9,324 nucleotides of DNA from Thermoflexia bacterium (GTDB lineage Bacteria; Chloroflexota; Anaerolineae; B4-G1; SLSP01): positions 1 to 9,324 of the forward strand of contig JAUWHU010000328.1 of NCBI GenBank assembly GCA_030605705.1. The letters are read 5' to 3'. Made by a program: the position numbers and the translations under genes. Under the pieces are notes generated by a model. It was not told the origin of the DNA, ran no database searches, and was given only the letters and a program-made list of their open reading frames with translations. This document shows, one piece after another, positions 1 through 4,591 of this stretch (positions within the stretch are counted from its first letter, which is position 1; each line of letters starts with the position of its first letter).

Positions 1-1
1 G

Positions 2-451
2 GCCATCAGCCTGACCTATCTGCTGGACGTGGTACCCCCGATGTTGACCGTAACCAGCGTCAGTTATCAGATGCAGCAATTGTCCCCATCGCCGGTGCTA
101 ATCGGTACCGTGAGCGACGGCGGCGGCCTGGACGACGTCTACGTGCGCGTGGAGCCGCCGGACGGGGCCTCCTACTATGATCTGGTAGATCGCAGCGGCG
201 CGGACTGGAGTTACACGCCACGGCTGGCCGAGGACGGCGCGTACACCCTCTGGTTAACGGCCTACGATCAGGTGGGGAACACAACGCAGATGGGGCCTTA
301 CACCGTGCTGGTGGGCGCGTCAAACCGTGTGTATCTGCCGCTGGTGACGCGCAACTTCACCGGGCAGGTGAGCAGCCGCGTGTACCTGCCGTTGGTGATA
401 CGCGACTTCACTTCAGCATTATCATTACGCTCCCGGCCAAGGAGCCGGTGA
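2..451 (+). CDS. 3' end of a secreted Ig-like-domain protein with tandem C-terminal RVYLPLVxRN motifs (5' partial)
   Basis: The frame is open to the left edge, so the start lies outside the window and the first visible codon is Ala at 2-4. About 100 visible residues look like a bacterial Ig-like or cadherin-like beta-sandwich: alternating hydrophobic strands, a VSDGGGLDDVYVRVEPPDG stretch and an AYDQVGN stretch near the end. No catalytic motif is visible. The C-terminus carries RVYLPLVTRNF (326-358) and, 51 nt later, RVYLPLVIRDF (377-409), so the tag is duplicated with a 17-residue period. A further 13 residues rich in Arg and Ser follow before TGA. The paralogous gene end at 3349-3390 stops two residues after its motif, so this tail may come from a lost stop codon. 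It is probably the end of a larger exported or surface protein. The C-terminal motif identity is clear; the protein's function is unknown. Confidence 0.75.
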   Translation, partial: AISLTYLLDVVPPMLTVTSVSYQMQQLSPSPVLIGTVSDGGGLDDVYVRVEPPDGASYYDLVDRSGADWSYTPRLAEDGAYTLWLTAYDQVGNTTQMGPYTVLVGASNRVYLPLVTRNFTGQVSSRVYLPLVIRDFTSALSLRSRPRSR

Positions 452-526
452 CGGTAAACTTGTGCATCTTGAGATAGTTGTCGTTTTGGTCGGGGACACG
501 GATTCTCACGGATAAACACGGATTTT
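377..526 (+). repeat. Copy A of a duplicated 3'-end module (motif codons, hairpin, 10-nt array)
   Basis: This stretch resembles 3349-3474 in the same order: codons for RVYLPLVxR[ND]F, then a small hairpin, then GTTxTCGTTTTxGGT, then a 10-nt tandem array. The hairpin at 433-448 has the stem CCGGC/GCCGG and a 6-nt loop. Copy B (hairpin 3399-3414) keeps the same stem with a different loop. Copy A has about 19 extra bases after the hairpin. The shared order points to paralogous gene ends that carried their downstream sequence with them. Confidence 0.7.
497..526 (+). repeat. Three-unit 10-nt tandem array, consensus CACGGATWHW
   Basis: Three consecutive 10-nt units each begin CACGGAT, with variable last three bases (TCT, AAA, TTT). 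The same array recurs at 3445-3474 with one G and one C substitution. It lies downstream of a gene end in both places. No function is evident. Confidence 0.8.
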
Positions 527-530
527 TGAA

Positions 531-592
531 AAGTAGCCGCGATTTCCATATCGCGTTAGCTGAGCGAGGTAAGGAAACCTCGGCTACTACTT
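531..592. repeat. Paired-hairpin inverted repeat with outer arms AAGTAGCCG / CGGCTACT
   Basis: The outer arms start AAGTAGCCG (531-539) and end CGGCTACTACTT (581-592). Each arm also encloses its own hairpin: CGCGAT-TTCCAT-ATCGCG at 538-555, and CGAGGT-AAGGAA-ACCTCG at 565-582. The two halves are inverted relatives, sharing AGTAGCCGxxxTTTCC when one is reverse-complemented. This is the architecture of a REP/BIME-like palindromic repeat. A related half lies at 3530-3578. Confidence 0.7.
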
Positions 593-670
593 GGTGCCCC
601 GCGCCCCCGTAAACAGGGGCTGCTCTACAGACACAAAAAAAATGACGCACACCCTCAGCGGTGCAAAATA

Positions 671-699
671 TTGACTTGGACGCAAATTGGTAGTATACT
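671..699 (+). promoter_or_regulatory. Sigma-70-type promoter of the small RNA candidate
   Basis: TTGACT (671-676) and TATACT (694-699) are separated by exactly 17 bp. Each hexamer matches the consensus at five of six positions. The predicted start is near 706. The next strong element downstream is an intrinsic terminator at 767, so this promoter appears to serve a transcript of about 100 nt. Confidence 0.75.
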
Positions 700-705
700 G
701 AAATT

Positions 706-802
706 GTCTCCGAAGCGATGGCCAAGGCAACAAAGAGCGCCTTGGCGGTGAACATTCAACTACTACAAAGCCCACCCACCGTCAAGGTGTGGTGGGCTTT
801 TT
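706..802 (+). ncRNA. Candidate small structured RNA (about 97 nt), family unknown
   Basis: The span is bounded by a well-formed promoter and a strong intrinsic terminator. It contains a perfect 8-bp hairpin, GCCAAGGC (721-728) with GCCTTGGC (739-746) around the loop AACAAAGAGC. About 20 unstructured bases follow (747-766), then the terminator stem. A 32-codon ATG frame begins at 718, but it has no clear ribosome site and runs through the terminator, so I do not call it coding. It could be a free regulatory RNA, or a terminated leader (attenuator) for the secreted-protein operon starting at 1054. I do not recognise it as 4.5S, 6S, tmRNA or any riboswitch. Promoter and terminator are seen in the sequence; the RNA itself is inferred. 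Confidence 0.55.
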
Positions 803-805
803 GTT
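767..805 (+). terminator. Strong intrinsic terminator
   Basis: AAAGCCCACC (767-776) pairs perfectly with GGTGGGCTTT (791-800). The stem extends through CACC (777-780) with GGTG (786-789), giving about 14 bp with one bulged T and the loop GTCAA. The 3' side runs into TTTTTGTT. This is a canonical rho-independent terminator on the plus strand. Confidence 0.85.
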
Positions 806-1053
806 CAAAAGTGTAACAAAATCACCCTGTTCTCCGTTTCAGAAGTAGAGCGCAGGACACCGGCTTGAACTACCGGCCGGAGATGTGGCAGTGTGGGGAA
901 AAGGAGGTGGTGTGCGGGAAGGAACTTGCGGAGCAACCTGTTGAACCAATCACCCGATGTCCAGATTCCAAGATATACAGGAGGTATTTGATGAAAGTAC
1001 GACAGTTGTTTCAATCCATCCGAGCCACAATTCAAACCCAAGGGAGGTATGCG
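806..1053 (+). other. Untranslated leader of the secreted-protein operon
   Basis: This stretch separates the terminator from the preferred start at 1054. The reading frame of the downstream gene stays open back to a TTG at 865, but those residues do not look like part of a secreted protein and have no suitable ribosome site. A CCGG-CCGG hairpin is possible near 861-877. I see no convincing promoter here. Transcription may come by read-through of the 767-805 terminator or from a non-canonical promoter. No known riboswitch class was recognised. Confidence 0.4.
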
Positions 1054-1056
1054 ATG
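979..1056 (+). promoter_or_regulatory. Two near-identical ribosome-binding/start modules in the same frame
   Basis: AGGAGGTATTTGATGAAAG (ATG at 991) and GGGAGGTATGCGATGAAAG (ATG at 1054) match at 16 of 19 positions and lie in the same frame, 63 nt apart. Both have ideal Shine-Dalgarno spacing. Starting at 1054 places a classic signal peptide right at the N-terminus. Starting at 991 adds 21 mostly polar residues in front of it. Confidence 0.65.
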
Positions 1057-2892
1057 AAAGGACAGCGAATTCTCATTGGCGTGTTGGCCCTGGGGCTGCT
1101 CCTGGCCCTGGCAGTGGGGCTGAGCCTGGCCCAGGGGCCGGAGCCGCCAGAGGGAGAAGTCGGTGCGGAGGGAAAGGCCGGCATCCAAGCGACAGTAGGT
1201 AACCGTATCCCTATCCAGGGACGGCTGACCGATGCCAGCGGCAGTCCCCTCGACGGCAACTACAGCGTTACCTTCCGTCTCTACAATGTCTCTTCGGGGG
1301 GAACAGCCCTGTGCTCGGACACCAATAACGTGCTGGTGACCAATGGGCTATTCACCAGCGAGATTTGGGGCACCTGCACTCCTGACAAGATTAACGGCCA
1401 GTCACTCTACCTGGGCATCCAGGTGGAGGGCGACCCGGAGATGACTCCGCGTAAGGCCATCTACCCTGTCCCATACGCCTGGAGCCTGCGGCCGGGGGCC
1501 AGGATTGAGGGAACCAGTGATGGCTCGATCCTGACAGTGCAAAACTCCGGGAATGGACAGGGAATCTATGGCTACACGCAACACGGGTATGCCGGAGTCG
1601 AAGGGACGAGCGCCGACTGGTACGGAGTATGGGGACAGGGGCATTTCGGTGTCTTCGGCCTGACGTTCGACTCCAGCAACGCACGTGGCGTTTACGGGCG
1701 AGCAGGGTCAGACACAGGCGCCACCTACGGCGTCTACGGCAGGGCCCAATCCCCCGATGGCTACGGCGGCTACTTCGAGAACGTGGCCAGCAGCGGAGAT
1801 GCTCACGGCGTTTACGGCAAGAGCGCCTCCTCCTCCGGCCGGGGCGTGTATGGTGCGGCTACCGCCACCAGCGGCGCGACCGTTGGCGTTTGGGGCGAGA
1901 CCAACAGCAGCAGCGACTGGGCCGATGGTGTATTCGGTAAAGCCACTGCTGAGAGCGGCGTAACCACCGGCGTCTACGGCTGGAATGCGTCCACTGGGGG
2001 TCGGGGCGTGATGGGCGCCGCCAAAGCCACGAGTGGCGAGACCTATGGCGTCAAGGGGGAAAGCAACTCCCCCGATGGCTACGGAGGCTACTTCGAGAAC
2101 CAGGCCACCGGCGGTGTCGCCTATGGTGTCTATGGCAAAAGCAATAGTAGCACCGGCGTCTATGGTAAAGGGCCACATACAGGGGTGCGCGGCTATGCCT
2201 CTGCTTCAAGTGGTCCGACCTATGGCATCGCAGGGACAAGTTACTCCACCTCAGGCTATGGCGTGAGCGGCCTGGCCCTATCCACAAGCGGCCCCACCCG
2301 TGGCGTGTACGGTGAGAGCAGATCACCCAATAGCCACGCGGGCCATTTCTTCAACACCTCCAGCGGCGTGGCCCTCTATGCCCGCACAGACAGTGGCACT
2401 GGCAACATCATCGAGGCCTGGAGCAGCGATGCAGATCGCGAGTTTCGTGTGGAACGCGATGGCGACGTCTACGCCGATGGCAACTTCCACTCCGGCGGCG
2501 CCGACCTTGCCGAGATGCTCCCCGCCGTGGGAGGGTTGGAGGCAGGCGATGTTCTCGCCGTTGACCCCGATGGGAAACTGATTCGCTCCACCGCAGCCTA
2601 TCAGCCCACCGTTGTCGGCGTTTACTCCACCGCCCCCGGCTTCGTCGGTGGCAGCGGTGACGATGTAGACTTGACCGACAAAATCCCTCTGGCCGTCGTC
2701 GGAGTGGCGCCAGTGAAGGCCTCGGCCGAGAACGGCTCTATACAGCCCGGCGATCTGCTGGTGGCCTCTACCACCCCCGGACACGCGATGAAAGCCAGTC
2801 CCAACCCGCCCATCGGCACCGTCATCGGCAAGGCACTGGAGGGGCTGGACGAGGGCACCGGCGTCATCAGGATACTGGTGATGCTCCAGTAG
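1054..2892 (+). CDS. Secreted Gly/Tyr-rich repeat protein with a beta-rich C-terminal domain
   Basis: The preferred start gives 612 residues and is preceded by GGGAGG at 5-6 nt. Residues 1-26 form a signal peptide: basic N-region, Leu/Ala core and probable cleavage after SLA. Residues about 50-145 are a domain common in bacterial exported proteins, with IPIQGRLTDASGSPLDG, TFRLYN, VTNGLF, LYLGIQV and PVPYAW. Residues about 165-455 are irregular repeats built on GVYG and SxSGxxYGV phrases. They include two DGYGGYFEN copies (DNA near 1750 and 2068) that are almost identical at the nucleotide level; they resemble beta-helix or tail-fibre repeats. From about 482 a C-terminal domain begins GADLAEMLP and continues GDVLAVDPDGK and PGDLLVASTTPGHAMKA, as in phage-fibre-like or cell-surface proteins. 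I see no peptidase S74 catalytic signature. A surface or fibrous role is inferred. It is co-transcribed with the next gene, 10 nt downstream. Confidence 0.8.
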   Translation: MKGQRILIGVLALGLLLALAVGLSLAQGPEPPEGEVGAEGKAGIQATVGNRIPIQGRLTDASGSPLDGNYSVTFRLYNVSSGGTALCSDTNNVLVTNGLFTSEIWGTCTPDKINGQSLYLGIQVEGDPEMTPRKAIYPVPYAWSLRPGARIEGTSDGSILTVQNSGNGQGIYGYTQHGYAGVEGTSADWYGVWGQGHFGVFGLTFDSSNARGVYGRAGSDTGATYGVYGRAQSPDGYGGYFENVASSGDAHGVYGKSASSSGRGVYGAATATSGATVGVWGETNSSSDWADGVFGKATAESGVTTGVYGWNASTGGRGVMGAAKATSGETYGVKGESNSPDGYGGYFENQATGGVAYGVYGKSNSSTGVYGKGPHTGVRGYASASSGPTYGIAGTSYSTSGYGVSGLALSTSGPTRGVYGESRSPNSHAGHFFNTSSGVALYARTDSGTGNIIEAWSSDADREFRVERDGDVYADGNFHSGGADLAEMLPAVGGLEAGDVLAVDPDGKLIRSTAAYQPTVVGVYSTAPGFVGGSGDDVDLTDKIPLAVVGVAPVKASAENGSIQPGDLLVASTTPGHAMKASPNPPIGTVIGKALEGLDEGTGVIRILVMLQ

Positions 2893-2902
2893 GAGGTGAG
2901 CG

Positions 2903-3184
2903 ATGAAACGAAAAGTGATCCTCTTAACCCTGGCCGTCCTCCTGCTGCTGACCAGCAGCGTACTGGCAATGTCCTCCACTAACTACCGGCTGGACTGGTT
3001 CACACCACTGACCGGCGGAGGCGGAGGGGCTTCCAATTCCACCAACTACGCCGTTAACTTCACCGTTGGCCAGTCCGCCATCGGCACATCCTCCAGCACG
3101 AACTATGGGGGCTGCCTGGGCTATTGGTGCGGCATAAGGGAGTACCGTGTCTTCCTCCCCCTCGTCCTGAGAAACTACTCGTAG
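2903..3184 (+). CDS. Small secreted protein with STNY repeats and C-terminal RVFLPLVLRNY motif
   Basis: The product has 93 residues. The Shine-Dalgarno sequence (AGGAGGTGAG) overlaps the stop codon of the upstream gene, so the two are almost certainly one operon. Residues 1-22 form a signal peptide ending VLA. The mature part has three STNY phrases: STNYRLDWFTPLTGGGGG, STNYAVNFTVGQSAIG and STNYGG. Two Cys follow in GGCLGYWCG. The chain ends with RVFLPLVLRNY (residues 82-92) and one Ser. From memory, small proteins of this layout recur in Chloroflexota, but I know no function. It may be an accessory to the large secreted protein. The gene call is firm and the role unknown. Confidence 0.82.
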   Translation: MKRKVILLTLAVLLLLTSSVLAMSSTNYRLDWFTPLTGGGGGASNSTNYAVNFTVGQSAIGTSSSTNYGGCLGYWCGIREYRVFLPLVLRNYS

Positions 3185-3243
3185 CCCGGGCGAGCAGGAG
3201 AGACACGGAAATCACAGCCCCCCGGCTCTGTGGGAGGACCGGG

Positions 3244-3390
3244 AGGCTGGCGTTTAGACAATCTGTTCAATCCGCAGCCGTCCCCGCCACCGCTGCCTGC
3301 GGCGACCCCGTCACCGGTACACACACCGTCACTGTGAGCACGTCGCGCCGGGTCTACCTGCCGTTGGTGATGCGTAACTTCACTCCATAA
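3244..3390 (+). pseudogene. Remnant 3' end of another C-terminal-motif protein
   Basis: A frame ending at TAA 3388-3390 encodes DPVTGTHTVTVSTSRRVYLPLVMRNFTP at its end, in short pieces TGTHTVTV and RRVYLPLVMRNF (motif at 3349-3381). This is the expected terminus of an exported beta-sandwich protein. Upstream the frame runs into low-quality sequence overlapping the preceding gene, and no start, signal peptide or ribosome site is present. The left boundary is therefore uncertain. It resembles the gene end at 326-451 and shares that gene's downstream module. I read it as a decayed or transplanted gene end. Confidence 0.6.
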
Positions 3391-3474
3391 TCACGATCCC
3401 GGCCGGCGTGCCGGTGACGGTCAGTTATCGTTTTTGGTTGGGGACACGGATTCTCACGGATCAACGCGGATTTT
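3349..3474 (+). repeat. Copy B of the duplicated 3'-end module
   Basis: This is the counterpart of 377-526: motif codons, hairpin 3399-3414 (CCGGC-CGGCGT-GCCGG), GTTATCGTTTTTGGTTGGGG, then the 10-nt array at 3445-3474. It lacks the extra bases seen in copy A after the hairpin. Confidence 0.7.
3445..3474 (+). repeat. Second 10-nt tandem array
   Basis: Three units start CACGGAT, CACGGAT and CGCGGAT, each 10 nt long, matching the array at 497-526 in order and phase. Confidence 0.75.
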
Positions 3475-3478
3475 TTAA

Positions 3479-3510
3479 CGCAAGGGCGCAAAGTCGCCAA
3501 GACGCTAAGG
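3479..3510 (+). repeat. Four-unit 8-nt tandem array, consensus CGCNAAGN
   Basis: Four contiguous 8-nt units begin with CGC and have AAG (or AGG in the first) at positions 5-7; the first two are CGCAAGGG and CGCAAAGT. The array lies between the 10-nt array and the hairpin repeat, where copy A has nothing comparable. It is followed by a run of eight T. It belongs with the 8-nt-unit repeats at 3958-4029, 7391-7454 and 8765-8795. Confidence 0.75.
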
Positions 3511-3529
3511 TTTTTTTTCTTACGTAGCA

Positions 3530-3578
3530 AGTAGCCGCGACTTACAGTAGTGCCAATTCGCACTATTTCCAAATCGCG
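3530..3578. repeat. Hairpin nested inside a hairpin (related to 531-592)
   Basis: The sequence starts AAGTAGCCGCGA, like the left half of the 531-592 repeat. Its outer stem is CGCGACTT (3536-3543) with AAATCGCG (3571-3578), one mismatch. In the place of a short loop sits a second perfect hairpin, TAGTGC-CAATTC-GCACTA (3548-3565). The simplest reading is insertion of one palindromic repeat into the loop of another. Confidence 0.6.
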
Positions 3579-3654
3579 CTCCTGCTGAATTTTGCGTTGG
3601 GGAAGTTGTGGACGCGCGGATGGTGCCGGACAAAGAGCCGGGTATCGCAGACCT

Positions 3655-3852
3655 TCAGCGTCGCCCTTGATGCAGCCGCACGAAATAGGCGATGGAACGG
3701 TCGTAGGTACGTTCCGCTTCCGGGGGGAAATAGCAGCCGGGCAATTCCCCTCGGCTGCGGTGATAGGCGACACACTCACAGCAAAGTCCCCTGCGGCTGC
3801 AGGGATAGGTACACGGACACTTGGCCTTATTCGCTTCCTGCTTACATTCCAT
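3655..3852 (-). CDS. Small Cys-rich protein, DUF6485 type
   Basis: The product has 65 residues and eight Cys, at positions 3, 12, 14, 18, 24, 25, 27 and 40, plus His31. The layout is ECKxExNKxKCxCTYPC, then CCEC, then AYHRSRGELPGCYFP, and EAERTYDRSI. This matches my memory of the DUF6485 family, which is about this length. The Cys spacing suggests a bound metal ion or cluster, but no function is known to me. The start is secure: AAGGAGG (3859-3865 on the complement) lies 6 nt before the ATG. It stands alone, downstream on the minus strand of the Nudix/MFS pair but separated from it by 247 bp containing a palindromic repeat, so it probably has its own promoter, which I could not place. Other frames here are shadows. 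Confidence 0.8.
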   Translation of the reverse strand: MECKQEANKAKCPCTYPCSRRGLCCECVAYHRSRGELPGCYFPPEAERTYDRSIAYFVRLHQGRR

Positions 3853-4099
3853 GATTTTCCTCCTTAACTGGATGCGTCTCAGCGCCCCAGCGTTTTAGCG
3901 ACTGCTCCGAAAATACCCCCCCTACCCATGACTACGCTCAGACGGGCGGTTAAAATCAACGCAGAGCCGCAGAGCAGCAGAGCCACAGAGAAAGCCAGAT
4001 AAAACTCTGCGCCTTTGCGTCTCTGCGTTAAATCTGCCTCTCATTTTCGTCCTTGGTGGTGACCCGTGGGTCGTGTTCACTGCTCCGAAAATAATCCAA
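3853..4099. repeat. Intergenic spacer with 15-bp direct repeats bracketing a palindromic element
   Basis: The perfect 15-mer ACTGCTCCGAAAATA occurs at 3901-3915 and 4079-4093, same orientation, 178 bp apart. Between them lies the 72-bp palindrome at 3958-4029. The repeats could be duplicated target sequence or the ends of a local tandem duplication; they are longer than the usual target duplication. No gene is seen between them. Confidence 0.65.
3958..4029. repeat. 72-bp palindromic, MITE-like element built from 8-nt units
   Basis: The left arm 3958-3982 starts AACGCAGAG. The right arm 4005-4029 ends CTCTGCGTT. The two 25-nt arms match at 21 positions when one is reverse-complemented. From 3960 the left side reads as four 8-nt units (CGCAGAGC twice, then AGCAGAGC and CACAGAGA). 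The complement of the right side gives three more (4027 down to 4004), including CGCAAAGG. The 22-nt centre is AT-richer. The unit is close to that in the inverted repeats around the GxxExxY gene. No coding capacity. Confidence 0.75.
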
Positions 4100-4591
4100 T
4101 CACCGCACGATGAAGGCCCGGTAATCCACCCCTGTGCGCGGTGGGCAAGATGTTTCCACCAGCCCCTCGCCGCCGTTGAGCGCGGCTAAAGCTGCTACAC
4201 GCGAAAGGGAAAGCATTTCCTCATCCCCCAGGGCAGCGACCTCCTCGGCCGAGAAGTAAGCCGCCCGGTCAACTTCCACGCCATCGGGCCGCAGATCGCC
4301 CACGACGGGGCGCATACGAAAGATCACGAAGACCGCGCCGCCCTCGTCCACGTAACAGGTCCGCGCGCCGATGAGGGAAAGCACCTCGGCCTGGACGCCC
4401 GTCTCCTCGCAGACCTCGCGGACGGCGGCCTCGTCGAGCAGCTCGTCGTGCCGGGCGAAGCCTCCCGGTAAAGCCCAGACTTTCTTCCCGTAAGTGCGAT
4501 GGACGAGCAGCACCTTATCCGCCTGGATCACGGCTCCCGCCGCGCCGACATCCCAAACCTTCCCGTGTTGATCGGGTACGTAACGGCTCAT
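4100..4591 (-). CDS. Nudix hydrolase
   Basis: The product has 163 residues. The Nudix box is complete at residues 44-66: G44, E50, R58-E59, E62-E63 and G65-V66 fit Gx5Ex7REUxEExGU exactly, so the Mg-binding and catalytic glutamates are present. The family cleaves nucleoside diphosphates linked to another group. The substrate cannot be read from the box; VLLVHRTYGKKVWALPGGF just before it is typical of small NTP- or NDP-sugar-type members. I chose the ATG at 4589-4591 because it overlaps the upstream transporter's stop as ATGA, and the GGTGAG upstream can serve as ribosome site. A longer frame from 4651 lies entirely within the transporter gene. Translational coupling suggests a linked role, perhaps handling a transported or modified nucleotide-like compound, which is inference. 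Confidence 0.88.
   Translation of the reverse strand: MSRYVPDQHGKVWDVGAAGAVIQADKVLLVHRTYGKKVWALPGGFARHDELLDEAAVREVCEETGVQAEVLSLIGARTCYVDEGGAVFVIFRMRPVVGDLRPDGVEVDRAAYFSAEEVAALGDEEMLSLSRVAALAALNGGEGLVETSCPPRTGVDYRAFIVR

Noticed and set aside
718..816. A 32-codon ATG reading frame inside the small RNA candidate, with two Trp codons
   Set aside because: It has no clear ribosome site and its second half is the terminator stem, so a full transcript would not be made; the Trp codons come from the GGTGTGGTGGG stem.
865..1053. N-terminal extension of the secreted repeat protein from TTG 865
   Set aside because: The extra residues are polar, lack homology to anything I recognise, and would bury the signal peptide; good ribosome sites exist at 991 and 1054.
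2323..2979. Long minus-strand reading frame (218 codons) opposite the secreted repeat protein
   Set aside because: Low-complexity shadow of a GC-rich repeat gene with no ribosome site or recognisable motif.
3124..3390. The whole 88-codon frame as an intact gene
   Set aside because: It starts inside the preceding gene, has no ribosome site or signal peptide, and only its last ~28 codons look real; kept as a gene remnant.
4005..4029. Palindrome as a rho-independent terminator for the Nudix gene
   Set aside because: The hairpin has a 22-nt loop, no T-run on the minus strand, and is better explained as a repeat element.
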